The notes beneath the pieces are model-generated. The model saw only the letters and a list, made by a program, of their open reading frames with translations, had not been told where the DNA came from and made no database searches. Source: Brachypodium distachyon (Eukaryota > Streptophyta > Magnoliopsida > Poales > Poaceae). From it: 64,000 nucleotides of DNA. Each line of letters starts with the position of its first letter. Position 1 is the first letter of the stretch. Position numbers and translations under genes: made by a program. The DNA lies in contig NC_016131.3 of NCBI RefSeq assembly GCF_000005505.3, forward strand, positions 55,475,355 through 55,539,354. Reading direction: 5' to 3'. Positions 44,625 to 55,995 of this stretch are shown here, in pieces.

Positions 44625-46330
44625 TTCCCTCAGTCCGAAATTAATTGACATGGATTTGTATAAGAATTTATACGAGTTTTCTCGTTCCACGCTACGCGCG
44701 CGCCGAAGCCCATTTGCTACGATCTGGTCGCACGCGTCAGTTGTCTCGCGTCGTCATGCCATCGATGTTCCTCGTAGCTCTTGTTCGCTCATCTGAAATT
44801 TGCCGTCTAAATTTGGCATCGCGCGCCTGCCTTTGCATGTCAATCTCTTGTTCTTATCATCGCATATACACGTACCAATTGATGAAAAAAGCGAAGCCTA
44901 CAATCTTGCCGAACCGGGCCGAAAAACTTTTTTTAGAGAGAATGTCATTCGGCTAATTTTGTTAATCATTAAAACTAGAGTAAACTTAACAGAATCACAA
45001 TTATTTAGGTTTCAACGAGTCTCATATTTTACTAATTTGCCCACAGAACCACAGTTTTCGGGCAGAGTGTCTCACGAAGCCCAAAACTCGTATATTAGGT
45101 CGTCTAATGGGATTTCTTGCGATGGACCCCACATGTCAGGTGCCACGTAGGATTGAACCTTACCCGATCCAGTAAAGATGAAACCTGCGACTCCTTCTTA
45201 GAGATTGAGTTGACAAAAATTTATAAAGATGGATTCGACGTAGGATTAAACATGCCCCCTCTCTCTCTATGACATGTAGGTCCCCGCACGTCTTCTCCCG
45301 GTCTCGTCATTGTCTCCTCCTCACCTCTGTGGCCACGATGCCGACAGCCATGCCACCGCTCCCGCGCCTCCCCTGACCTCGCCGCTTTGCATCAAAATGG
45401 GCTTAAATAGGTGTTTTGGGCAAGTTGAGGCAGTCTGACCGAGAATGTGTGGTTATACAGACAAATTAGTAAAAACTAGTACTCGGTGAGACGACTGCCC
45501 CAAAAACGGTGGTTCCTTAAAATTTACTTTCAAACTTTCAAAAATAGATACATTGTTTATTATCACCGTTATTATCATGACAAAAAAAAGTTGGGAGTTA
45601 GGAGTCATTGTGAGATCCCCAAATCCAAAGGCACGAAATCGATCAGAATTTACCTTGTCAGGCGGGGGGGGGGGGGGGGGGGGATTTGTTTGTAGATCGG
45701 GCGAAGTTGGCCTCCTTTGGCTAGACGGCGTCGGATTTGGATCCTTCTGAAGCTCCTGAACAGCGGGCGGACGGCAGCGCCGGCGGTTTCGGTGCTCCTA
45801 GCTCGGGGGAACTAGCGGCGGAAGTTCACGAGGCAGCGGGCTGACAGAGTGGAAGCGTTGGCGGTGGCGGGGAGAAGCGGAACAGCGACCGGCGGCGGCG
45901 CAAAATCGCAGGAGCGGCATGTCAGGGAAGACAAAAATGTCGCGACGCGGGTTGAAATATCCCTTCGCCAATCTTTTCCCGAGGCCACTTCGGTACCGAG
46001 GCGGGGGGGGGGGGGGGGGGCGGGAAGACGGGACCGAGGATATCAAGTTTCGAGGGCTCCTATTCGGTAAATTCGAAACTTTTGTTTTCAGTTTCCGCAA
46101 CTATTCGGTATCTGATCTGGCCCTTTTCTGCCACAAAACCGATAACCGACGGTTATTTTTTGGTTCAGCCATCTTTTCGGTATCTGTTAGAGTTGCTTTT
46201 ATCTTGAGTCTATTACAACCGAAAAACAATAGGTCTATCGGTGTAAAACCCATGGCAGCTTTCCGTTCCAAGTGTGTCGATCTTCTAGTTGTATTTTTTA
46301 TCGCTAAACCGTACAAAAGCTGGCAAGCAG
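44625..46330. other. Intergenic: MITE end, homopolymers, hAT-like subterminal motifs
   Basis: A lone Stowaway-like left end occurs at 44628 (CCCTCAGTCCGAAATTAATT) without a right end. Poly-G runs lie at 45661-45684 and 46002-46020. Between 46060 and 46200 the motif ttcggtatctg and relatives repeat on both strands, as in the subterminal parts of some hAT elements. No gene is supported. Confidence 0.45.
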
Positions 46331-46335
46331 GCTAT

Positions 46336-46500
46336 TAGCGGCAGGCTCCTCAACACATGGTGGGCGTGTGGAACGAGCACAATAGACGTATTTTTAAGGA
46401 CGTGGCACCTGAGCTTGCTTTTCGTAGCCGGATTCAGGCGTGTTCTCACGATCCGGAAAATGAGGCTCTTAGTTGCTTTTTCCTCTTTCTTCCTTTTATT
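46336..46500 (+). mobile_element. LINE C-terminal scrap
   Basis: Frames read LLNTWWACGTS and, shifted, VGVWNEHNRRIFKD. This resembles the end of plant LINE ORF2 (TWW-x-W-x-ERNRRIF). Short and frameshifted. Confidence 0.5.
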
Positions 46501-46559
46501 TTTGCCAGGATCCACGTAGGATTTTCTTGTACCTATCTTTCTTCTAAGAACGGACAACC

Positions 46560-47640
46560 TAATGGGAAGAGGAAGACGTGCCCAGCGTTGTCTTAGCTTA
46601 CGGCGCACTTCGAGATTCGTGCACGTGCAACGAGCGACATCACAGCGCCCGCGATTCTCCTCTTCTCTCGACGTTTCTTTCTCCTCCCGAGTCTCGATCT
46701 CCTCCTCTCTTCTCCTCCCCCGACCTCCTCCTCTCTACTCCTCCGATCGGCGGCGTGGGGCTCGCGAAGCAGCGGCCGTGTGCAATGGAAGCAGCGGCGG
46801 CGGTGGCCGCGAAGAGTGGCGGCGCGGGGCGGCAGCCGCGAAGAGTGGAGGCGTGGGGCGCGCGGGGCGGCAGCCGCGAAGGGCAGCGGCGACGCGAGAA
46901 GAGCCGCGGCGGAGACGCGCGGGGCGGACGGGAAGAGCGCGGCGGTGCGCGGGGGGCCTAGAAGTGCGGCCGCGGCGGCGCGGCCGCGCCGACGCGTGGG
47001 GCGGACGGGAAGAGCGGCGGCGTGGGGCGCGCGGGGCGACCGCAAAGAGCCGCAGCAGCGCACGGGGGGGCCGCGAAGAGCAGCGGCGGCGGCGGCCGTG
47101 AAGGGCCCCTGGCGTAGCTGAGCCAGGGTCGCCCTCGGACCCTTGCGCGCCGCCCTGCTGTCGTTTTCCTAGGCGTGCTCTGAACGGCGCCACCTCAGCA
47201 CCACAGGCCTATCCCGGCTTCTCCCTCACCTCCGGCGTCACCGATGCTGGTGTGCACGCATGCGCAAGAGGGTGTGCAACGTATATGGTAGCGCGTGGTA
47301 CTGCTGCAGCGGCGAGTACGGCACGTCTCCGTCGTCCTGGACCACCTCCTCACATCTCCATCGTCCACGACCTGCTCCTCGTAAATTCCAACTACTACCC
47401 TGTTGATATCTGTTGTTGCCATCGCTGCTATGCTGCTGCTAGATTATCCTTTTTTTCAGAAAAGGCTGCGGCGGCAACGGTGGCCTTCTTGCAACCCTTC
47501 GACATGCCGCCACGGACAATGGCGCTCGGACATGGCACCACGACACGGAGCAACAACAGGCCGCGTCAATGTCGTGATGGCGGAGAAGTCGCTACTACCG
47601 CACTAGCAGGCATGTAGGCGGAGAAGGAACCACCATTTGC
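46560..47640. other. GC-rich repetitive stretch, no supported gene
   Basis: From 46770 to 47110 the DNA is dominated by degenerate repeats of gcggggcg, cagccgcgaag and gacgggaagag, open in nearly all frames because of composition. Arg/Ala/Gly-rich translations on both strands are not credible proteins. Beyond it, up to 47640, moderately GC-rich DNA without recognisable domains. Confidence 0.5.
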
Positions 47641-47689
47641 TTCCTACATGTATAGAATGCCGCATCTCATGGTAGCTAGACACAGATAA

Positions 47690-47955
47690 ATTGGTAACCC
47701 AGTGATGTTAACCTGATAAGTATAACCTGGTAACCAAGTGAACTTTGTTTTACAGGTGATATTAACCTGGTAAACAATTGATCATGACCTGATAACCAAG
47801 TGATATTAACGTGGTAAACAATGACTATAATTTGATAACCAAGTTATATTAACCTAATAAAGTGACAATAACCTGGTAAAGAAGTGATATAAATTTGGTA
47901 AAAGGGTGATATTAACTTAGTAAGCAAGTGAGTATAATCTGGTAACCACAATGTG
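47690..47955. repeat. Degenerate minisatellite, unit about 19-38 bp
   Basis: The phrase gtgatattaacctggtaa and variants (aacctgataa, aacttagtaa, aatctggtaacc) recurs about ten times, with spacing that varies by a few bases. Confidence 0.8.
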
Positions 47956-48592
47956 ATACTTAACATGCTAATCATGTGGCCATCGGTTGGGCCGACCTCT
48001 TCACACTGCTAGCTCACGCTCACGGCTTGGTTCGCCCGCTCGCTGCACGCCCTGCACGTCCCGTCCCGTGTCCCCTTTTGCTTTGGCACGCCCCGTCTCT
48101 CCTTTTGGTTTGGTTGTCGAGGTAGGATGGTAACTTGTGCAATATGACCGGACAACAAAAGAGCCTGAACTATTTTGTTGAAACATATTCAAGAAAGATC
48201 TAGTTTTGAAGTAATCGTTGATACGGATCTAATGGCGAAGACGGATTGTGAATCGGACACACGGTTTGAGTTATAATTTTTTTTGAATATATAAAATGAA
48301 CAAGTACAAAATGCTTGAAATCTCCTTTGTACTTAACGAACTGCAAGTAGGAAATTGCCCAGCAGGCCCGGCGCTTGCTCTCGCGCCGCTCCCGTGCGCT
48401 GCTTGTAAGGCGCCGTATGCTAAGGATCGATGGGCACGTCCGCTGAATAGTTCAATCCAAGTACATGATGATATGTGAAAGCACTTCCTTCCATACCTAT
48501 TTTCCTTCATTGTCTTTATCTTTTCCTTTTGAGTTTTGTATAAAAAACATACCACGGCGACATTTCTTTTGCCTATACATGATTATCTATTA

Positions 48593-48920
48593 TCTATTAC
48601 TATCTATTAAATTGAAATTGGTGGTGATGGTACGGTCGCCGTCACCGTAGGTTAACTTCGTTAAAATTACAATCAATATGCCACTGCTCGTTATTTTCTT
48701 TTCCTCCAGTTTTTTTCGTTAAAATTACAACCAATATGCCATTGCCCGTTATTTTTTTTCCTCCAGCTTTTTTTCACGATTTCTCCTATTCCGTCTTACA
48801 GCCGACGCCACCACACTCGCATGCCGACCTCAACGGCGCCATGAGTTGCCTACACAGAAAATAAAAATAAATAGTTTGTGATTTTGTTGACCCGTAGCAA
48901 CGCGCGGGCACACCTGCTAG
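48593..48920 (+). mobile_element. Short non-autonomous Helitron
   Basis: The 5' end TCTATTACTATCTATTAAAT begins with TC after an A. The 3' end has the short stem CCCG/CGGG within acccgtagcaacgcgcgggc, then CTAG followed by T. Both ends and the A/T insertion site match known grass Helitrons. Length 328 bp, no genes inside. Confidence 0.7.
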
Positions 48921-49394
48921 TATCTACAATGGTACACCTCTTTACATACAGGGTTATATTAAGACTTTTTCTTCCAAATTTATTTTCACTTTGTTATTCG
49001 TATCACCGTTCTTATTATAAAATTATTTGACATTCATTGTGGGTGAACTATATTAGAAATCATACATATTTTTTGAAAAAAAACATGACATGGGGCTCTT
49101 TTCTAGTTCAAGTATAAAAGATGAATGCTACTACAATATGTAGAATGAAGTTGTATCTTATGAATGCAACATCGCTGTGTACCCATGGCCATGCATCCGG
49201 TGCATCACAGCCAGCCAATTCTGATCGGGCGTGTTTGTTTAGGCTGTGTTTGGTTCAGAGTGGGGCGGAATGGAATGGATTTTTACTTTGTTATTCCATT
49301 CCACTGCTCGAACATGTGTACCATCAATTGCTCCAATGCAATCCTATATATTTAGAAGGGTTAGAACTTATAAGCCATAGAAGTTCACACCTAA

Positions 49395-49975
49395 ATATGT
49401 AAGGACAAGTTTCTCAAAATACCTTCAAATATGGGTCAAACCGCGGGTTCTCTTCAATTTTAGCTGGAACTTCCAAGGAAGGTGGCCTGATATATTCAGC
49501 TCGTAGCTCACCTATTGCGTGAAGGGCTAGTCTAAAATAGCGGCTTACTGTATCATTTGACCTGTCAAAATTAACCCCAACAACCCTATTTCTAAGGTTA
49601 TGCCCAATAGTTTCAAGAACATTGCTAGTTGCTCCTCCACGGATACATGTATAGTGTCTCTCAGCAGCATATGTTCCCTCAAAATTTCACACAATCGGAA
49701 AAAGGGTACTCGTCCAACCCTTAACATATTTCTGCATCTCACATCACAGTTGAAAATTTTATTGTTTAGATAATTGATTCTTTGTTGATCTCTTTCCCAA
49801 ATAGGACCATAGGTAACCGAGGTCTCCTCTTCTTTATTCTATCCAGAATAACCAAAGCCACCAATGTGAAAACCAGAAATGTTGCAGCTCCCCTAAGCAC
49901 GAATTTCCGCCTCCTATCCATCCTCTTTACCATGTACAATGCATACATGGCTATCAAAAAATGACAATGCATACA
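49395..49975 (-). pseudogene. PIF/Harbinger transposase N-terminal part, truncated
   Basis: Reading leftwards: a basic start region (VKRMDRRRKFVLRG), then CRNMLRVGRVPFFRLCEIL, LLRDTIHVSVEEQLAMFL, a frameshift, and SNDTVSRYFRLALHAIGEL with IRPPSLEVPAKIEENPRF. These are the helix-turn-helix and pre-DDE blocks of ALP1/Harbinger transposases. The DDE catalytic half is missing. Confidence 0.8.
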
Positions 49976-51029
49976 TGCAACAAGTTTCTCACTGTTGTTT
50001 ATCTAACAATTTGAGCATACAGTGCATAGAGAAAATCTTCCTCGAAATAATTACACCCCAAAAAGATACAGCATAATTACCTTGAGATCTCTCCTGCTTC
50101 TCTTCCAAACCGCAAGCCGCCTCCTTTGACCTGCAGGACCAAACCGCAAGCCGCCTCCTCTCCTCTTCAGATCGAAGTCGCAACTCCAATCCCCTGCAGT
50201 GCCGACTCCTCTGCCTCCCTCCTTCGCTGACCTCCTCCAACAACTACGCCCCGCAGCCTCCTACTCCGTCGTCTTCGCCTGACACCACCCTCCTGGGCTC
50301 GTGTCCTCCTGCCAAGCGTCCACCGCCGGCAGGGCCCTAGATCTCGTCGGGATTGAGTTCAAGAGGAGGGGAGACGTGGGGATCTGGTGGGGATGGAAGC
50401 CGCCGACATGGCTTGGGGAGGAGAAGGAGAGGGTTTCGGTCGGGAGCTCGGTGCTGGGCGGTGAGAGGAAAGACGGGAGAGAGTCACGGGAAGAGGAGGA
50501 ACCGGACGATACCAAGCTTTTTGAGTTACCGAGCGGTTCCGCGTAAACGTGGCTATTGTACCGGGCGTTTTTTAAAGTGAAAATTGGTTAGAGGGACCGT
50601 TATTTCGTAAACTTCGCCGAAACACACCGTCCGAACGTGTCTTTGCGCAGTATCATTACGATTTCATGGACATTTGCCAGAACACATTGTATGGTCCAAA
50701 ACGAAACGTTTGACTTTTTTTCACATTGAATTATCATTCTTTTAGCAAATGTGTCTAGAATTTTTCAAACTCTTTGTTCGAAGCGTTTTTCTCAACACAA
50801 GGGACGAATGCTCACCTCAACCAACAACGAACCCTAGTAGATGTCAAATATCGATTCGTACAAAGGAAACAAATGTTCAAAATTGGATTTAAGATGGTGG
50901 TCGCGCAAGTAAAAATGTCAAATTCTCAAATTTAGTCCATGCAATGCATAGCAAATGTCCATATAATTGTAATGGTATTAGACAAAGACACATTCCGATG
51001 ATGTGTTTTGACAAATGCCACAAAATAAC

Positions 51030-51560
51030 GATGTCCTCCAGCAAATTTCCTCTTTTGAAAAGCCCGGAAGCCCGACGAGCTTGGCCCGTTTGCACCCGGC
51101 CCGATTAGGCCTGCGTGACGAGCCTCAACCCCAGGCCTGTCGGGCCGGACCAGCACGGCCCGTTGAACTTTTTTCTTTAAAAAAAAATCCAAGTGCTGCA
51201 CTCATCTCAGGAAAGTAAAAACTTGGGGATATGAGATTTGAACCCAAGACCTCCCACCGAAGAATCAAGGAGCTGACCCATTTGACCCACCTTTCGACCC
51301 ATTTCCTCGTTGGCATGGACCAAAAAAGTTTACTGGGCTGCCTGGGCTGGTCCATGCCTAAGGGATTCTCGAGGCCCGCAAGGCCCTAACGGGCCTGGGC
51401 CGGCCCGGCCGGGCTCGGTGCCGCGCCTGGACCGGGAGGTGGCATTTTCGGGCCGGGCCGACACGATCCCTATATTGCCGAGCTTCACCAGGCTGTGCCC
51501 GGACCAGGCCCGTTTATCCCAAGCCGGGCCGGAGCCGCCCGGCCTGGCCCGATAGCCACC
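51030..51560. repeat. GGCCCG-rich repetitive sequence with tRNA-like B-box
   Basis: The segment is full of GGCCCG/CGGGCC motifs that pair with each other. On the minus strand at about 51230-51280, GGTCTTGGGTTCAAATC resembles a tRNA T-arm/B-box. This could be a SINE or a tRNA-derived scrap; no complete tRNA fold was found. Confidence 0.3.
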
Positions 51561-52202
51561 TATAGTTTCGCATCTCAGTCGAATAATTCCTTTGATGGAA
51601 CAAGTTGGTTCGGTTCCACTTTTACCAATTACCTCGACCAAATACTAGGGTCTCGAAAAATAGCACGGTTCCATTACCTTTCAACTGGTTTCCAGAACCA
51701 AACACAGCCTTGGTTTCTGAAGAAATTGCAACTGAACGCCCTGCAAACAAACCCCTTAAACACATTTGGGAGCAATCGATGAATCGCGCCTTCTCGGCTT
51801 CACCTGCAAAAAGCCCGCTCGCTCTCTCCACGGCGCTCGCTCTCGCCCCCAAGCTCACCGTCACCGTCGCCCCGGATTGATCCGCCGTTCTCGTCGCTCC
51901 GGGAGCGGTCCGCCACTTCGTATCCGAAACTCCAGCGGACCACGTGCCCGTCCGCCTTCCCGCTGGGGCCTGAAGCCAACGCCAACGCCAACGCCGCCGC
52001 TGGCCGCACCATCCCCGCCTGAAGCCCACATTATTCATCTCTCGCTCGCGTCGCCGCCGCCCCGCCCCTCCTCGATCCCTTCCAGCCTCAAACCCTAATC
52101 CCTCTCCCACTCCCGTCGCTCGTCGCCGCCCCACCTTCGCGCTCGTCGACGCAAGCGCTCGTCGCCGCCCGGCCTGCGCGCTCGTCGACACAAGCAGGGG
52201 AG

Positions 52203-54546
52203 ATGGCGGACTCGTCAGAGGACGAGATTGCGGAGGAGATCGCCGCCACAACTGTTGCCGAGGTTGTCGCGGCGAGAATTGAGGTGAAGTTGTGTACACT
52301 GGTCGCACCGGCGGGCGCGGGAGGGGCAAGAAAGCGGCGGATAGTTCGAGAAGGTGAGGAGATTGAGGACGAAGATGTGGTTTCGCTGGGGCAAGTCAAT
52401 GCTGCAATCGCGGAAGGCGGCGCCGAGGGGACTGCCGCGCTTGAGAATCATCTCAAGGCATCGACCCGGCGCACTTTCCTGACCTGCGGCGCTCAGGTTG
52501 ATATGGCGAGCAGACAGGAGGCCGCTGCCGCTGGAGCAGCCGCGGGCGTCAGCACAGCCATCCGGATCCCCTCCCCTGCAGGAGCCTCTGACCAGGTACC
52601 CACGAACACCCCTTCCCCCACCCCCCCCGCGCGCGTTGTTCGATCTGAAATCCTTTGGTGGCGAGACTGCCGAGGGGACCTTCCCAGTTCCCATCCAAGG
52701 TTCTGTTAATTCCGTGAACAACTATGATGTCCAGACTCTGGATAGTATCCTGAAGGGTCCACAGAATTTGGAGAAAATTTCTCAGACCAAGAACAGTCTG
52801 TCTTTCAGATCTGTTCATATCTGCAAGTGTCCAATGGGTCAAGCAGGCTTGGGACTTTGACATGTTCTCCCTTGTTTAGGCACTTTAACACTTTTCTTGA
52901 GGCCTGGCCAATAAAAGGTCCTTTTAATTCTCTAGGGTGAAAATATAGTGTCTGATGTTAGCACCTTTGATACAATGCAGGTTGTGGAGGCAGTGTTGTA
53001 GTCAGTTTTTTGGAGCAATTGTTGCACTTTAGCATCAGTACCATAACTGCGTTATATATCTTCTATCCAGCCACTTTATTTTCCTTGCCTTTCTTGTACT
53101 CCACCACATAATCAAATTCCATGAGTTTCAACAGTAATTTGTGCCGAATTCCCTCTATGAGTTTTGGCTAGTGATGTACTTCAGGCTTTCTTGATCAGTC
53201 TTGATGATTCCTCCATCTTCTTAGTGCTTCCAGAATTGCCATAGCTTCCTTGTCACACACAGAAGGTGCTGAACCTTTGGGACCCTGGGATTTGCTTTAA
53301 TAAGCTATTGGTCTTCCTTGTTGCATTAAAACTCCTCCCAAAGCACTGCCACTGGCATCAGTTTGGATAGTGAATGGTAAGGAAAAATTAGGTAAAGCCA
53401 GAACTGGGTCAGTAGTCATTAACTGTTTGAGATGCTTAAAAGCCTGAGTTTGAATATTAGTCCACTGTAATGAATCTTTCTTTAACAAATCATGAAATGG
53501 TCTGCAAATGGCACCATTCCCTTTTATAAATCTCCTATAATACGCAGTCATACCAAGAAAACCCTTCAGTTTGGTGATATTCTTTGGAATCTGCCACTTC
53601 AGGATATCTTGGAAACTTGGATCTTCTATGGAGAAGTGGCTACTCCATCCCAAGAGATGATGTGTCCTAGATATTCCACCTTGTTGACAGCAAACACACT
53701 CTTGCTTTGCTTAGCTTTCAGTTGGTTCTGTCTGATAGTTTCTACAACTGCCTGAAGGTGCTCTTCATGGTCCTTTATGTTTTGCTATAAATCAAAATGT
53801 CATCAAAGAAGACCAGTACAATTTTTCTCAAATATTCAGAAAAAACCTGATTCATCAAAGATTCATCAAATATGGCTAGCGACAATGCCCAGAGTGTCCA
53901 TGCGAGCAGCAGTCGCGGTGGGAGGAGGGCTGGCACCATGACACAATATTGATCTCTAGTCAAAATATTAGCTGATTATTTAGTCGATTTCATATATGAG
54001 ACATGTAGTATTCTTTCGTCAAGTTTTTCCTTTATAAAATGCTTCTGAATTTTACTAATTATTACAAATTCTATTGATTTCAGGTTCTTGACTCTGATGA
54101 TTGCTTATCCGCGGCACGCGCGGGAGCTCAGGCGGAATCAAAGGTGGGGCGCGGCATGCCTGTTGCACCAGTTGCACCTGTAAGTCAATTTTGACTTGGT
54201 TGTTGTGTCAATATACTATATATATATATATGTGGCACTGATGTTTTTAATGTCTTTTTTTCAGTCGTCGAGATACACTACGTTGCTAGGGCCCCTGGTA
54301 GGTGGATCTTTGCCTGCCTCTGTCACGCTTTACAGTTTGTTGAGGACCTCTAGTGTTCGGGTGAGGCTATTCCTTTTTGGCCTTTTCATAGTTGGAGTTT
54401 TTTTTGCTTCTTCGGGCTACGCCGTTAGCTCGTTCTTGTCCTCTCCTTGTTCTTTGCAATATACTAAATTTGCGACTCTTAGCACTTTCATCATATTGTA
54501 TACTTTTCTTGTCATTGGTATGATCACACTCGGTACTTCTAAGTGA
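52203..54546 (+). CDS. Unrecognised multi-exon gene (MADSSEDE...)
   Basis: Exon 1 is 52203-52595 (131 codons, MADSSEDEIAEEIAATTVAE ... PAGASDQ) with donor CAG|GTACCC. Exon 2 is 54084-54179 (VLDSDDCLSAARAGAQ, ending VAP) and exon 3 begins at 54265 (SSRYTTLLGPL). All junctions are phase 0 with good GT-AG signals. After LLGPL the frame either splices at 54298 or stays open to 54546 with hydrophobic sequence (LFLFGLFIVGVFFASSGYAV). Exon 1 is acidic, then Ala-rich; no domain recognised. The first intron contains a minus-strand Ty3/gypsy fragment. The GC-rich 5' region (51780-52200) may be promoter and leader. Confidence 0.5.
53030..53965 (-). mobile_element. Ty3/gypsy retrotransposon fragment (RT-RNase H)
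   Basis: On the minus strand from 53963: VLVFFDDILIYSKT (RT catalytic block), then at 53653-53297 ITKLKGFLGMTAYYRRFIKG, FTIQTDASGSALGGVL and the connection to RNase H. Near 53200-53040 a shifted frame reads FGTN with YVVEYKKGKEN-like sequence. No LTRs seen. It lies in the first intron of the MADSSEDE gene, antisense to it. Confidence 0.9.
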
Positions 54547-54619
54547 TTGTTTTTTGGAGGCCTGGAGTAGTGGCCGTGTTTTCGTTGTTAGCACTTGGTA
54601 TACCTAGGTGGTAGTGATA

Positions 54620-54855
54620 GATATATACATTTAGTTGTATACATGTATGACATTTCAATATTAGATATTTGAGATCATCATGCCCAACTGGGATCAATGT
54701 GCATTATATGTCTGAGTAAACTACATGATGTGGTACCGATATATACATTTAGTTGTCTACATGTATGACATTTCAATATTAGATATTTGAGATCTTCATG
54801 TCCAATCGGGATCAACGTGCATTATATCTCTGAGTAAACTACATGATGTGATGTT
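54620..54855. repeat. 118-bp tandem duplication
   Basis: Two copies (54620-54737 and 54738-54855) of a unit starting gatatatacatttagttg and ending actacatgatgtg, about 94% alike by eye. Confidence 0.9.
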
Positions 54856-54859
54856 GTGT

Positions 54860-55995
54860 ATTTGATTAATAACTTTGTATATGTCGACTTGGTTCAATAT
54901 GATGTGATCAAGTTAGATATATTTGATTTTTCTCTTGTCAATAACATGAACATGGTGCATGTAGAATCCTCAACATGCTATACACATATACAGGGCCACA
55001 TGGGAAATATCTAACACCCCAATAACAACCCAAAGCACTAAACACTCCTCCAAGATGAACGATATGCATCCATATATCCACATTGAAACTTCTTATAGAG
55101 ATCTTATCACAACAAGAAAGTTGAAACACCCGTATATAAGTCTTTAATAATTGTTAACTTACTATTATTGTATTTCTATTTTGCTTTACTGGATTTAAAG
55201 CTAATTTAAGATCATTTAAGAATTAGTTTGTGATTTATTTTGGTTTATTAAGTCACTTTACAAATTTTCTCCGACTTGAAACAAACTTCTCTTAACCTGG
55301 TTTCTAACTAAACTAGATTGGGCTTCTTGTTTTGGAGATTTGAGTGCTAGCTGTCTTGATAAGTGGAATCTACCTCTAGATCTAGAGATTGATGGTTGTG
55401 GACAAGGAAGGATTGGTTAGGGTGCGTTTGGTTGCCTGTGCGTCCTCACCCTGCATTCCATCTTGCATCCTGGTTGAGTCTAGCCTGGGTATCTCATCTC
55501 CCTCTTCACCCATATCTCTTTCCTCTGCTCTTCTCTCCACCAAATCCTCCACAGTCCACACCGACCCACCAAATCCGCCTCGCTCTGACGATCTCACGGC
55601 ACTCATGCCACTCTCTGAGGAGGGGGTCATCGGCGGGTTGCGATGGCTTGCGATGAGGAGGATTCGGCATCACGGAGGAGCTAGGGGGAGCGATTCGGCG
55701 AATGCAGACGAGCTCGGTGGGCGGGATTACGCCGGTCGTGGAGGAGCTCGGGGGCGAGATTGAGGAGGCGGTGTCAGTGGCGAGATCGAGGAGGCGATGC
55801 TGCCATGGAGGAGCGGCGTCGGGCGCAGGTGTTGAGACTGATTTGGAGGTGTGTGTCGGGCGGAGGTGTAGCTAGGGGGTTTTCACCTTCTAAAAGTTGA
55901 ACTTCAGACACACCTTCTTTTTTCTGTCGTTTTGGTCCGTTTCGTCGCGGGCCGGACAGAAAAAGGCCCCATTCTGGCCTTCGTCCGTTCGGGTC
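54860..55995. other. Intergenic, no supported gene
   Basis: AT-rich up to 55380. At 55410 GGGTGCGTTTGGTTGCCTG resembles a Harbinger-type terminal repeat, but no inverted partner was found. Open frames at 55389-55763 are low-complexity and unconvincing. Confidence 0.35.

Larger units (their letters stand above)
49242..51710 (-). mobile_element. PIF/Harbinger element remnant, boundaries uncertain
   Basis: GGCTGTGTTTGGTTC at 49242 is matched by an inverted copy ending at 51710 (GAACCAAACACAGCC). A transposase remnant lies inside on the minus strand. TTA precedes the left end and TTG follows the right end, so the expected 3-bp duplication is imperfect. The right end could instead belong to a separate Harbinger MITE, with the real end near 50630 (GGTGTGTTTCGG inverted). 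Other insertions (51030-51560) may be nested. Confidence 0.5.

Noticed and set aside
44628..44660. Stowaway-like left end
   Set aside because: No inverted partner downstream; too short to call an element.
46770..47110. Long Arg/Ala/Gly-rich open frames on both strands
   Set aside because: Caused by GC-rich repeats of gcggggcg and cagccgcgaag; stop codons are rare by composition, and no domain or splice structure supports coding.
55410..55430. Harbinger-like terminal sequence GGGTGCGTTTGGTTGCC
   Set aside because: No inverted copy found within several kb; this motif is common in grass DNA.
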